Positions 50,961-59,987 of a stretch of 64,000 bases of DNA are shown one piece after another. Position numbers and translations under genes: made by a program. Under the pieces are notes generated by a model, which was not told where the DNA came from, did not search any database, and was given only the letters and a program-made list of their open reading frames with translations. How positions within the stretch are numbered: the first letter of the stretch is position 1; every line of letters starts with the position of its first letter. The DNA is from Nonomuraea jiangxiensis (lineage in GTDB: Bacteria; Actinomycetota; Actinomycetes; Streptosporangiales; Streptosporangiaceae). The stretch spans positions 186,001-250,000 of the forward strand of contig NZ_FNDJ01000012.1 of assembly GCF_900099965.1 (NCBI RefSeq). Reading direction: 5' to 3'.

Positions 50961-52322
50961 ATGGACCCGGTTGAGCTCTTTCATCGAGTGGCGGCGACCG
51001 TTCCCGCTTATAGGGCGTTTCTGGCGGAAAATCACGTCGATCCCCAGAAAATCGAGACATTTCAGGATTTCGTGGGGCTGCCGATGACCACGAAGGACAC
51101 CTACACCCTCCGGCACCCCCTCCCCGACCTGTGCCGGGACGGCGTGATCGGGGACATGATCGCCGTGTCGTCCGGCTCGGCGGGAGTGCCCTCGTTCTGG
51201 CCCCGGTCCGCCTCCGACGAGCGAGTGATCGCCGAGCGCTTCGAGGAGGTCTTCCGCGACTCCTTCGCCGCCCGCGAGCGCCGCACCCTGGCCGTGGTCT
51301 GCTTCGCCCTCGGCACCTGGGTGGGCGGCCTGTTCACCGTCAACTGCTGCCGCCACCTGGCCGAACGCGGCTACCCGATCACCGTGGTGGCCCCCGGCAC
51401 CGACCGCAGGGAGATCCGCCGCGTCATCCCGGAGCTGGCGCCGTACTTCGACCAGGTGGTGCTCCTCGGCTACCCGCCCTTCCTGAAGAACGTCATCGAC
51501 ACCGAGGACCTCCCCTGGGCCGACTGGAACGTCAAGCTGGTCACGGCGGGCGAGGTGTTCAGCGAGGAGTGGCGCACCCTGGTCGCGCGGCGGGCCGGGA
51601 TCGCCAACCCGGTACGCGGCATCGCCTCCCTGTACGGCACCGCCGATGCCGGAGTCCTGGGCAACGAGACCCCGCTGTCGGTCGAGATCCGCCGCTTCCT
51701 CGCCACCCGCCCGGACACCGCCAGGCGACTGTTCGGCGAGTCCCGGCTGCCGAGCCTGCTCCAGTACGACCCGGACGTGCGCTTCTTCGAGGCACACGAC
51801 GGCACCCTGCTCTTCTCCGGCGACAACGGCGTCCCGCTCATCCGCTACCACATCGCCGACGAGGGCGGCGTCATCCCGTACCGGGACCTGCTCGGCTTCG
51901 TCAGGGAGCACGGCTTCGAGCCCGCTGTGACGGGCCCCGAGCGCCCGTTCGTGTACGTCTTCGGCCGCAGCCACTTCACGGTGTCCTACTACGGCGCCAA
52001 CGTCTACCCGGAGAACATCGCGATCGGCCTGGAGCAGCCCGCGGTCAGCGGTGTGGTGACGGGCAAGTTCGTGCTGGAGGTGGTGACGGACGCGGCCCAG
52101 GACCGGCACCTGACGGTGACGGTGGAGCTGATGCCGGGCGAGCAGCCCTCGGAGGAGACGGCCCAGGCGGTCGGCGCCTCGATCCTGTCCCAGTTGCTGC
52201 GGCTGAACAGCGAGTATGCGAACTACGTGCCCGCCGCGCAGCAGGCGCCGTTCGTCCGGCTGCGTGAGACGGGCGACCCGGAGTACTTCCCACCGGGCGC
52301 CAAACACCGCTACACCCGCTAG
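50961..52322 (+). CDS. phenylacetate-CoA ligase (PaaK)-like adenylate-forming protein
   Basis: 453 residues, similar in plan to PaaK: AMP-binding P-loop-like VSSGSAGVPSFWPRS (about 70-84), AGEVFSEEWR, an A5-like SLYGTADAGVLGNE, and a C-terminal domain with FGRSHFTVSYYGANVYPENI. The P-loop has Ser-Gly-Ser-Ala-Gly in place of SSGTTG, as in many PaaK homologues. It would activate an aromatic or other acid as acyl-AMP, perhaps without CoA. No paa genes or carrier proteins are nearby, so its pathway is unknown. ATG start follows the repeat region. Confidence 0.78.
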   Translation: MDPVELFHRVAATVPAYRAFLAENHVDPQKIETFQDFVGLPMTTKDTYTLRHPLPDLCRDGVIGDMIAVSSGSAGVPSFWPRSASDERVIAERFEEVFRDSFAARERRTLAVVCFALGTWVGGLFTVNCCRHLAERGYPITVVAPGTDRREIRRVIPELAPYFDQVVLLGYPPFLKNVIDTEDLPWADWNVKLVTAGEVFSEEWRTLVARRAGIANPVRGIASLYGTADAGVLGNETPLSVEIRRFLATRPDTARRLFGESRLPSLLQYDPDVRFFEAHDGTLLFSGDNGVPLIRYHIADEGGVIPYRDLLGFVREHGFEPAVTGPERPFVYVFGRSHFTVSYYGANVYPENIAIGLEQPAVSGVVTGKFVLEVVTDAAQDRHLTVTVELMPGEQPSEETAQAVGASILSQLLRLNSEYANYVPAAQQAPFVRLRETGDPEYFPPGAKHRYTR

Positions 52323-52348
52323 AGGGCGCGAGTCGCCCCGCCGGCCTG

Positions 52349-53365
52349 CTAAAGCGTGAGCTCCTGGGTCAGGGCCGCGGCGACGCGGTCCTCGGCCCAC
52401 GGCACCATGAGGAAGCCGCGCTTGACGGTCAGCACCTGCACGCCCGCCGTCCACGACTGGATGCCCGGCACCGAGGCCAGCGTGCGCGAGGTGAAGTGGT
52501 GCAGGTCGGCCGTGGTCGGCACGATCACCTCGCACATCAGCGACGCCTGCCCCAGCATGGACGCGATCATCCGCACCCCCCGCTCGTTCGACAGCCGCTC
52601 GGCCACGCTGTCCTGCATGCTGGGCTCGACCGACAGCCAGAACAGGATCTCCGCCTCGTAGCCGAGCGCGGCGGCCGGGATGAACGTGGCCACCGTGGCG
52701 CAGCCGCGCTCCAGCATGGCCTCCAGCCGTCGCCGGGCCGTGCTCTCGCTGATGCCCAGCCGCCGCCCGACCGACTGGAAGCTCGCCCGCCCGTCCTCCC
52801 GCATCGCCGCGAGCACCTCGCGGTCGAGGTCGTCGAGGTGGCCGCGCTCGCACGCGTGGACGCGGGGCGGCGCCGCGAACGGCACCGCCCGCTCCCCCAG
52901 CAGCGGAACGCTCCAGTCGTAGCTCACCTTGTAGGTGTGCAGCACCAGGTCGGCGTTGCTCTGCTGGGTGCCCGGAATGGTCTCCACGAACTGCACCAGC
53001 ATCGAGTACAGGTCCCGATGCTTGGGGGCGACCAGCTCGAACACGATGTCGTAGCCGCCCGTGACGATCGTGACGTACCGGATGTCGGGGTTGCGGGCGA
53101 GCAGCCCGGCGACCTTGAGCTGGCTGCCCGGCGCGCAGGTCAGCCGCACGATGAACACGTGGATGGGTCCGTCGTGCTCCAGGTGCGGCAGCACCGCCAC
53201 CCGGGCCAGGCCCGCCGCGAACAGGCTCTGCGCCCGCCGGGCCACGGTCGTGGTGGAGGTGCCGAGCAGCTGCGCGATGTCGGTCCAGCTCGCCCTGCCG
53301 TTCACGTGGAGTGCGGCGAGGATCTTCCGGTCCAGGTCGTCGAGATCATCCATCGGGGGCATCAT
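52349..53365 (-). CDS. tandem-domain Lrp/AsnC family regulator
   Basis: 338 residues, twice the normal Lrp length: two complete Lrp units in one chain. The first HTH is LDRKILAALHVNGRASWTDIAQLLGTSTTTVARRAQSL (about 11-48), followed by an AsnC ligand domain; the second HTH is LDREVLAAMREDGRASFQSVGRRLGISESTARRRLEAM (about 178-215), followed by a second AsnC domain. It should sense an amino acid or peptide-derived ligand. It lies eight bp after the hydrolase of the peptide-uptake locus and on the same strand, so it is the likely regulator of that locus. ATG codons at 53365, 53362 and 53353 are all possible. Confidence 0.87.
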   Translation of the reverse strand: MMPPMDDLDDLDRKILAALHVNGRASWTDIAQLLGTSTTTVARRAQSLFAAGLARVAVLPHLEHDGPIHVFIVRLTCAPGSQLKVAGLLARNPDIRYVTIVTGGYDIVFELVAPKHRDLYSMLVQFVETIPGTQQSNADLVLHTYKVSYDWSVPLLGERAVPFAAPPRVHACERGHLDDLDREVLAAMREDGRASFQSVGRRLGISESTARRRLEAMLERGCATVATFIPAAALGYEAEILFWLSVEPSMQDSVAERLSNERGVRMIASMLGQASLMCEVIVPTTADLHHFTSRTLASVPGIQSWTAGVQVLTVKRGFLMVPWAEDRVAAALTQELTL

Positions 53366-53372
53366 CGCGCGT

Positions 53373-54212
53373 TCAGTGCCGTTCTCGCACCCTGACGAGG
53401 AAGTCGCGTACGGTCGCCTCCCACAGCTCGGCCTCCTCGACCTGCGGCGAGTGCCCCGACTGCTCGAAGACGCGCAGCTCGGCGCCGGGGATCAGCCCGG
53501 CGATGGTCTCGCTGCACGCCACCGGCGTGATCCAGTCGTGCCTGCCGACGGTCACCAGCGTGGGCGCCGTGATGGCGGGCAGGAGGTGCTTGATGTCGTA
53601 GTTCGGCTGGTTCACGGCGAACGCGAAGTTGTGCGTCCTGTAGTGGTACGGCGTGGCGGCCACCCGCTGCTCGACCTTGGCCGGGTCGTAGTCGTGGTCG
53701 TAGAGCGGCAGGATCTCCCGCCAGCAGTCCCGCAGGTCGGCGTCGTCGCGCACGGTGCCGGACATGATCCGGTCCAGCTTCTCCTGGTCGATCGTCACCC
53801 GGGAGGAGGCGGCGGCGTTGCGGACGGCCAGCTCCTGGTTGCCGTTGTCGGCCGAGGTGTCACGCAGCACGACCGCGCTCACCCGGGAGGGGTGGCGGGC
53901 GGCGTACTCCATGGCGATGAATCCGCCGTACGAGCCGCCGGCGATCACGACCTGCTCCACGCCGAGCCACTGGCGCAGCGCCTCGACGTCCGCGACCCAC
54001 TGCTCGTGCGTGAACGGGCCGTCCTGCCCGCTCCGCCCCGAGCCCCGGGCGTCGAAGACGACCACCCGGTACGCGTCCGCGAGCCGCCCGAAGCTGGCCG
54101 CCGGCTCGGCGAGCGAGCCGAGCCCCGGCGCGCCGTGGTGGGCGATGATCGTCTGCTCTCCGTCCCCGAGGATCTCGACGTTGAGCGAGGTGCCGTTGAT
54201 GTCGACGAACAC
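53373..54212 (-). CDS. alpha/beta hydrolase (proline iminopeptidase-like)
   Basis: 279 residues. The triad is Ser94 in GGSYGG, Asp226 in GRHDWITP and His254 in SGHSP; the oxyanion segment is HHGAPG (about 25-30). The GGSYGG elbow and HGAPG resemble prolyl aminopeptidases/tricorn-associated hydrolases more than lipases. In this locus it would remove N-terminal residues from imported peptides in the cytoplasm. GTG start with AAAGAGA. It is 49 bp downstream of the permease gene and eight bp upstream of the Lrp gene. Confidence 0.83.
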   Translation of the reverse strand: MFVDINGTSLNVEILGDGEQTIIAHHGAPGLGSLAEPAASFGRLADAYRVVVFDARGSGRSGQDGPFTHEQWVADVEALRQWLGVEQVVIAGGSYGGFIAMEYAARHPSRVSAVVLRDTSADNGNQELAVRNAAASSRVTIDQEKLDRIMSGTVRDDADLRDCWREILPLYDHDYDPAKVEQRVAATPYHYRTHNFAFAVNQPNYDIKHLLPAITAPTLVTVGRHDWITPVACSETIAGLIPGAELRVFEQSGHSPQVEEAELWEATVRDFLVRVRERH

Positions 54213-54261
54213 GTGTCTCTCTTTCAGATGATGTCGGTGGGCTCGCTCGGCGGCGAGCAGG

Positions 54262-55116
54262 TCATGAGGCGTCCCTGTGGTTGCGGGCGTCGTTGTAGGC
54301 GACCGACAGCAGCGTCGTGGACAGGACCAGTAGCAGGATGGCCAGCGACGGGAACAGGGTGGTCCACCAGGCGGAGGCCAGCGAGCCCGACTGCTGCGCC
54401 TTGTGCAGGATCGTCCCCCACGACCAGCTGCTCGGGTCGCCCAGGCCGAGGAACGACAGCCCGGCCTCGGCGATCACGGCGCGGGAGGTGGTCAGCACGA
54501 CCGACACGCCCACGACCGGGATCACGCCCGGCAGCAGGTGCTTGCGCACGATCCACAACGAGGACCCGCCGACGACCTTGGCCGCCGACACGAACGGCAT
54601 GGGCACGATCGACAACGCCTGCGAGCGCACCACGCGGGCCACCTCGGGCCAGCTGAACAGCGCGATCACGACGGCCAGCGTGCGCACGCTCGGCCCGGCC
54701 AGCGCCGCCACCAGGATCATCAGCGGCAGCATGGGCAACGACAGCGACAGGTCCACCAGCACCCCGAGCGGGGTGTCCAGGCGCCGGAAGTAGGCCGCGC
54801 TGACGCCGATCAGCAGACCGATCACGATGGCCAGCACCGAGGCGCTGACGCCGACCGCCATGCTGACCCTGGTGCCCCAGATCACCTGGGCGAACACGTC
54901 CTGCCCGATGTCGTCGGTGCCGAACCAGTGCGCGCCCGAGGGCGGCTGCGAGGTGTCGGTGCCGTACCCCTCGGGGAAGGGGGCGATCAGCGGCGCGAAG
55001 ATCGCGATCAGCGCCAGCAGGACCAGCACCACGCCGCTGGCCAGGCCGAGCGGGTTGCGCCGGAAGGAGGCCCACGTCCGCTGGCGGGGCGTGAGTTCCA
55101 CGGTTGCCGCGGTCAT
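54262..55116 (-). CDS. peptide ABC transporter permease, DppC/OppC type
   Basis: 284 residues: the OppC N-terminal segment (RQRTWASFRRNPLGLASGVVLVLLALIAIFAPLIAPF), six membrane segments and the EAA-type loop MPFVSAAKVVGGSSLWIVRKHLLPGV. Its ATG overlaps the stop of the DppB-like gene (ATGA). It forms the channel with the DppB-like permease. The ATPases are encoded about 4 kb away on the opposite strand. Confidence 0.92.
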   Translation of the reverse strand: MTAATVELTPRQRTWASFRRNPLGLASGVVLVLLALIAIFAPLIAPFPEGYGTDTSQPPSGAHWFGTDDIGQDVFAQVIWGTRVSMAVGVSASVLAIVIGLLIGVSAAYFRRLDTPLGVLVDLSLSLPMLPLMILVAALAGPSVRTLAVVIALFSWPEVARVVRSQALSIVPMPFVSAAKVVGGSSLWIVRKHLLPGVIPVVGVSVVLTTSRAVIAEAGLSFLGLGDPSSWSWGTILHKAQQSGSLASAWWTTLFPSLAILLLVLSTTLLSVAYNDARNHRDAS

Positions 55117-56063
55117 GTGCGCACCCTGGGGTCGAGGATTCCGTACGCCACGTCGGTGATCAGGTTCGCCACCACGACGGCGGCCGCGAGCAGCACGAAC
55201 GCGCCCTGCAGGACAGGGAAGTCGAGCTGCCCGACCGCCTCGTAGATGGCCCGCCCGATGCCCGGGTAGGCGTAGATGGTCTCGGTCAGCACCGCGCCGC
55301 CGACCAGCGTGCCGAGCTGGAGCCCGGCGATCGTGGTCGTCGGCAGCAGCGCGTTGCGCAGGGCGTGCTTCCACACGACCTTGCCCGGCCGCACGCCCTT
55401 CGCCTTGGCCAGCGACACGTAGTCCTCGCCCAGCGCGTCGATGAGCGTGGTGCGCATCGTCAGCACGTAGCCGCCGAGCTGGACGAGCACCAGCGACAGG
55501 CACGGCAGCACCAGGTGGTGGATCATGCTGAGGGTGGCGCCGATGCCGGTGGCGTCGAGGTCGACGGCGCCGCCGATGGGGAACCAGCCGAGCCAGACGC
55601 CCAGGACGTACATGAGGAAGATCCCGACGCTGGGGACGAACAGCGACTGCGCGGTGACGCCGGTGATCTGGATCACCCGGTCCAGCCAGCCCTTGGCCCT
55701 GGTGGCGGCGAGCACGCCGAGCGGGATGCCCAGCACGATCGTCACCACCATGGCCGTGATCGTCAGAATCAGCGTCCACGGCAGCCGCTCCATCAGCACG
55801 GTCGTCACCGGGATCGACTGCCGGAAGGACATGCCGAGATTGCCGTGCAGGAGCTGGCCCAGGTAGTCGAGGTACTGCACCCCGAGCGGCTGGTCCAGGC
55901 CGAAGTCGGCCAGCAGCTTCTGGTGCAGTTCCTCGGTCATGTTCGGGTCGGCCACGGCCAGCACCGGGTCGCCGGGCAGCAGGCGGACCAGGAAGAAGGT
56001 CACCGTGACCGCGAACCACAGGGTGAGCACGCCGCGGGCCAGCCGTAGGCCGATGAACCTCAT
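55113..56063 (-). CDS. peptide ABC transporter permease, DppB/OppB type
   Basis: 316 residues with six membrane segments. Family features are FFLVRLLPGDPV near the N-terminus, GNLGMSFRQSIPV, and the loop DYVSLAKAKGVRPGKVVWKHALRNALLP. It starts four bases after the stop of the binding-protein gene and overlaps the DppC-like gene, so the three are one transcript. Confidence 0.92.
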   Translation of the reverse strand: MRFIGLRLARGVLTLWFAVTVTFFLVRLLPGDPVLAVADPNMTEELHQKLLADFGLDQPLGVQYLDYLGQLLHGNLGMSFRQSIPVTTVLMERLPWTLILTITAMVVTIVLGIPLGVLAATRAKGWLDRVIQITGVTAQSLFVPSVGIFLMYVLGVWLGWFPIGGAVDLDATGIGATLSMIHHLVLPCLSLVLVQLGGYVLTMRTTLIDALGEDYVSLAKAKGVRPGKVVWKHALRNALLPTTTIAGLQLGTLVGGAVLTETIYAYPGIGRAIYEAVGQLDFPVLQGAFVLLAAAVVVANLITDVAYGILDPRVRT

Positions 56064-56067
56064 CCGA

Positions 56068-57648
56068 TCAACCCGCCGGTTTCGCCGCGGCGAGGGAGAG
56101 CGGGTTCAGGATGGACAGCAGCTCGCTGGGCATCGGCTTGAACCCCGTCCACCCGGTCGAGTACGCGATGTTGAACGTCTCCACGTACAGGACGTTGTCG
56201 TAGACCTGGTCGTGGATGATCCGCGCGGCCTGCTGGATCGGCGCCTTGGCCTCGGCCGGGCTCAGCGCCCGCTGCGACTGGTCGATCAGGTCGTCCAGCT
56301 TGGGGTCGGTGACCTTGCCGTAGTTGATGAACCCGCCGCTCTTGAAGGCCAGTCCCAGGTTGGCGGGCGGGTTGTCCATGATCGCCCACGACCCGGCGTA
56401 GATGTCGAAGTCCGACTTCAGGCTCTTGTCCACGTACGTGTTCCGCTCCAGGCCCTGGAGGTTGATCGTGATCCCGGCCTTCTTCGCCGAGTCGCGGACC
56501 ATGGGGGCCCAGCGGGCGATGTTCGGGTCGGCCTGGTCGTAGATCATGCCCAGGGTGAGGTTGGAGACCCCGGCCTCGGCCAGCAGCTTCTTGGACAGCT
56601 CCGGATCGAAGGTGTACTCCTTCGAAGTCGGGTCCATGTAGGCCGGCTGCGAGGGCGTCAGCACGCTGGAGTTGGAGGACTTGGCGAAGCCCTTCATCGC
56701 GATGGTCCTGATGGCCTCGTAGTCCACCGCGTGCGCGAGCGCCTGGCGGACGCGGACGTCGTCCATCGGCTTGCGCTTGGTGTTGTACTGCAGGTGCGCC
56801 CAGCCCAGCGACGCGATCTGCTGCAGCTTGACCTTGGGGTCGCTCTTCAGCTCGGCCGCGGTGGCGGGCGGCAGCACGTTGCCGATCAGGTCGATCTCGC
56901 CGTTGCGCAGGGCGAGGACCTCGGTGTTCACGTCGGGGAAGACGCGGAAGACGACCTGCTTGATCGTCGGCTGTCCCGGGCCGAAGTCGGCGACGCGGTC
57001 CATGACGTAACGCTGGCCGCGCTCGACCTTGGTCAGGTTGAACGGCCCCGCGCTCACCCAGTTGGAGTCGTTGGCGAACTTCTGCACGCTCGGCGCCTTC
57101 TCGAACACGTGCTTGGGCACGACCGGCAGCCAGAAGCCGACGTTGTCCAGGAAGGTGCCGTCGGGGCGGGTGAGGTGGAACCGCACCTCGGTCGGCGAGA
57201 CCGCCTCCGCCTTGTCCAGCGCCGTGATGAGCCCGGCGACGACGCCGAAGTTCTCCTTCTTCACGGCGTTCACGGTGAAGGCCACGTCGTCGGCGGTGAC
57301 CGGCTTGCCGTCGGTCCACTTCATGTCGTCGCGCAACGTGGCCGTGGCGGTCTTGCCGTCCTCGGAGTAGGACCACTCGGTGGCCAGGTACGGGATGCGC
57401 TTGCCGGCCTCGTCCATCTGGGTGAGGTGCGGGTACATCAGGTCGGTGACCCAGGAGTCCGTACGGCTGTTGCCGACCAGCGGGTTGTAGTTGACCACGT
57501 CGGCGGTGGTGCCGATGGTCAGCCGGTCGGCGCTGGCGGCCGGGGCCTGCGAGCCGGACGTGCCGCTCGATGACCCGGGCACGCTCGGGGCGCAGGCCCC
57601 GCTCAGGGTAAGGGCCGCCAGCGCGGCCAGCAGGGTGGCACGTCTCAT
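56068..57648 (-). CDS. peptide ABC transporter substrate-binding lipoprotein (family 5)
   Basis: 526 residues. Signal peptide MRRATLLAALAALTLSGAC with lipid attachment at Cys19, then a family-5 solute-binding domain (LTIGTTADVVNYNPLVGNSRTDSWVTDLMYPHL; DGKTATATLRDDMKWTDGKPVTADDVAFTV). It captures di- or oligopeptides outside the membrane. ATG overlaps the TGA of the M19 dipeptidase gene by one base. Specificity for peptides rather than other family-5 ligands (nickel, opines) is inferred from the two peptidase neighbours. Confidence 0.9.
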   Translation of the reverse strand: MRRATLLAALAALTLSGACAPSVPGSSSGTSGSQAPAASADRLTIGTTADVVNYNPLVGNSRTDSWVTDLMYPHLTQMDEAGKRIPYLATEWSYSEDGKTATATLRDDMKWTDGKPVTADDVAFTVNAVKKENFGVVAGLITALDKAEAVSPTEVRFHLTRPDGTFLDNVGFWLPVVPKHVFEKAPSVQKFANDSNWVSAGPFNLTKVERGQRYVMDRVADFGPGQPTIKQVVFRVFPDVNTEVLALRNGEIDLIGNVLPPATAAELKSDPKVKLQQIASLGWAHLQYNTKRKPMDDVRVRQALAHAVDYEAIRTIAMKGFAKSSNSSVLTPSQPAYMDPTSKEYTFDPELSKKLLAEAGVSNLTLGMIYDQADPNIARWAPMVRDSAKKAGITINLQGLERNTYVDKSLKSDFDIYAGSWAIMDNPPANLGLAFKSGGFINYGKVTDPKLDDLIDQSQRALSPAEAKAPIQQAARIIHDQVYDNVLYVETFNIAYSTGWTGFKPMPSELLSILNPLSLAAAKPAG

Positions 57649-58856
57649 CAGATCCAGACCTCTTCCAGTACCCGCAGCACGTTGCCGCCGACGACCTTGG
57701 TGATCTCCTCGTCGGAGTAGCCGTGGCCGACGAGCCAGGCGATGATGTTCCAGAAGCACTCGGCCGGGTTCTCCAGGCCGTCCACGTACGCGACCTTCTC
57801 GTACGGGGTGTCGCCGTGCGCCTCGTTGAGCGACAGGTGCTCGGCGAAGGTGTCGTGCAGGCCCACGTGGTCTCCGAACAGCGTGTCCGGGCCGAAGGCC
57901 ACGTGGTCGATGCCGACCAGGTCCACACAGTACGTGAAGTGGTCCATCACCGACTCCAGGCTGTGGCGGGGGTGGTCCGGCGACAGGGTCGTGTGCGGGG
58001 CCGCCTCCAGGCCGATCACGCCGCCGCGCTCGGCCGCCGCCTTGATGACCGAGTCCGGCTTCATCCGGTTCGTCGGCCAGACCGAGCGGGCGCCCGCGTG
58101 GGTGATGAGGATCGGCTTGGTGGAGTGCCGGATCGTGTCGAGCGCGGTCTGGTCGCCGGAGTGCGAGACGTCGATGGCGATGCCCAGCTTGTTCATGCGG
58201 CGCACGGCCTTCTCGCCGAACAGGGTCAGGCCGCCGTCGCCGCGCTCCTTCAGGCCGCTGCCCAGGGTGTTGGCCTCGCTGTAGGCGATGCCCATCTGGC
58301 GGACGCCGAAGCCGTACAGCATGTCGACGCGGTCGACCTCGTTCTCGATCATGGTGGCGGCCTCAAGGGCGAGGACCAGGCCCATACGGCCGGTCTCGTG
58401 CGCCTCGCGTACGTGGGCCAGGCGCTCGACCTTGATCAGGTAGTCCTGGTGGGCGATGTCCGACAGGCGCATGCCGATGTCGGCGACCACGTCGTCCCAC
58501 TTCCAGCCGGCCTGGCTGGTGATGCAGCAGGTGCCGTCCATGAGGTTGTCGAAGACGACGGTCATGCCGGAGCGGGCCAGGCCCTCGTATCCGGTGCGGT
58601 GGCGGGCGGTGCGGTTGTAGTCGACGGTCTGGCTGATGTCGTCGGGGAAGATCGACGGGTGGTCGTGCAGTGAGATGACCAGGCTGTCGGTCAGCAGGCG
58701 GCGCACCCGCTCGGTCTGCTCGGCGGTGAGCTCGGGGCCCTGGTACGCGGGAACCCTGCCGAGTTCCGGCGCCAGGTCGAACTCGCGGTAGTCCACACCC
58801 GCCTCCAGGTATTCGTAGGAACGGTAACCCTTGTAGCTCTTCGCGGCTTCCAGCAC
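57648..58856 (-). CDS. membrane dipeptidase (M19, renal dipeptidase family)
   Basis: 402 residues of amidohydrolase fold. Metal-binding features are LHDHPS (about 63-68), the bridging Glu in LALEAATMI, DVSHSGD and ITHAGARSVW, and the Asp in HVAFGPDTLFGD. It cleaves dipeptides, and some members act on D-amino acid or beta-lactam-like bonds. No signal peptide is visible, so it acts in the cytoplasm on imported dipeptides. GTG start with AGGGG. It is the first gene of the minus-strand arm and is divergent from the OppD-like gene. Confidence 0.9.
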   Translation of the reverse strand: MLEAAKSYKGYRSYEYLEAGVDYREFDLAPELGRVPAYQGPELTAEQTERVRRLLTDSLVISLHDHPSIFPDDISQTVDYNRTARHRTGYEGLARSGMTVVFDNLMDGTCCITSQAGWKWDDVVADIGMRLSDIAHQDYLIKVERLAHVREAHETGRMGLVLALEAATMIENEVDRVDMLYGFGVRQMGIAYSEANTLGSGLKERGDGGLTLFGEKAVRRMNKLGIAIDVSHSGDQTALDTIRHSTKPILITHAGARSVWPTNRMKPDSVIKAAAERGGVIGLEAAPHTTLSPDHPRHSLESVMDHFTYCVDLVGIDHVAFGPDTLFGDHVGLHDTFAEHLSLNEAHGDTPYEKVAYVDGLENPAECFWNIIAWLVGHGYSDEEITKVVGGNVLRVLEEVWI

Positions 58857-58985
58857 TTGCTATCCCCTCTTGTCCGATTGCGGGAAGTTTGCCAGGATCA
58901 GGCGCGAAAGACAATATTGGAGTTGTTTTCCGGCAGCCAAGCCGGAGTGAGCGCCAAGTTTCGTCACAACTGAGGAAGGGGTGCG

Positions 58986-59987
58986 GTGAGCGAAGCACCG
59001 GTCCTGGAAATTCGTGACCTCCACGTCACGTTCACCGCCCACGGGCGCGAGATCCCGGCGGTCCGCGGCGTGGACCTGACCATCGAACGCGGCCAGACGC
59101 TGGCGCTGCTGGGCGAGTCCGGCTCGGGCAAGTCCGTCACCGCCAAGGCCGTCATGGGCCTGCTCGACCAGCCGAACGTGCACGTACGGTCCTCCGTGGC
59201 CCGGCTCGCCGGCCGGGACCTGCTGACCATGTCGGCCGAGGAGCGCCGGGAGCTGCGCGGCAGCGGCATGACCCTGGTCTTCCAAGACGCCCTGTCGGCC
59301 CTGAACCCCGTGCTCAGCATCGGCGACCAGGTCGGCGAGCTGTTCCGGGTGCACCGGGGCCTGTCACGCAAGGAGGCCAGGGCCCGCTCGATCGAGATGC
59401 TGGACCTGGTGGGCATCCCGGCCGCCGCCAGGCGCATCGACGACTATCCCCACCAGTTCTCCGGCGGCATGCGGCAGCGCATCCTGGTGGCCATGGCGGT
59501 CGCGCTCGAACCCGACCTGATCATCGCGGACGAACCGACGACCGCGCTGGACGTGACCGTGCAGGCGCAGATCCTGGAGCTCATCGACCGGCTGCGGCGC
59601 GAGCTCGGCACCGCCGTCCTGCTCATCACCCACGACCTGGGGGTGGCTGCGGAGGTCAGCGACCGGGTCGCGGTGATGTACGCGGGGCGGATCGTGGAGA
59701 GCGGCGAGGTCCAGGAGTTGTACGACCTGCCCGCGCATCCGTACACGGCCGCGCTGCTCGCGGCCATTCCCGACCTGGAGCGCCCGTCCTCGACGCTGCG
59801 CGCCATTCCGGGTTCGCCGCCGAGTCCCGCGTCCGTGCCGCCGGGGTGCTCGTTCGCGCCGCGCTGCGACCGGGCCACCGGCATGTGCTCGGAGGCCCGG
59901 CCGGCGCTGAGGCTCCTGGACACCGGCACCGGCCGGCGCGCCGCCTGCCACTACTCGGAGGAGATGCTCAATGGCGCCCTCGCCTGA
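58986..59987 (+). CDS. peptide ABC transporter ATP-binding protein, DppD/OppD type
   Basis: 333 residues. Walker A is GESGSGKS (about 39-46), the Q-loop is LVFQDALSALNP, the signature FSGGMRQR, Walker B LIIADEPTTALD, H-loop LITHDLG. The C-terminal oligopeptide domain (PGSPPSPASVPPGCSFAPRCDRATGMCSEARP) with its Cys cluster fits the iron-sulfur-like C-terminal motif of Opp/Dpp ATPases. GTG start with GAAGGGG. It is divergent from the dipeptidase and, with the next gene, powers the importer of the other arm. Confidence 0.92.
   Translation: MSEAPVLEIRDLHVTFTAHGREIPAVRGVDLTIERGQTLALLGESGSGKSVTAKAVMGLLDQPNVHVRSSVARLAGRDLLTMSAEERRELRGSGMTLVFQDALSALNPVLSIGDQVGELFRVHRGLSRKEARARSIEMLDLVGIPAAARRIDDYPHQFSGGMRQRILVAMAVALEPDLIIADEPTTALDVTVQAQILELIDRLRRELGTAVLLITHDLGVAAEVSDRVAVMYAGRIVESGEVQELYDLPAHPYTAALLAAIPDLERPSSTLRAIPGSPPSPASVPPGCSFAPRCDRATGMCSEARPALRLLDTGTGRRAACHYSEEMLNGALA

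Noticed and set aside
54262..56019. Single 585-residue permease fusion
   Set aside because: The upstream half is a frame-shifted shadow of the DppB-like gene. The real DppC-like protein starts at the ATGA overlap at 55116.
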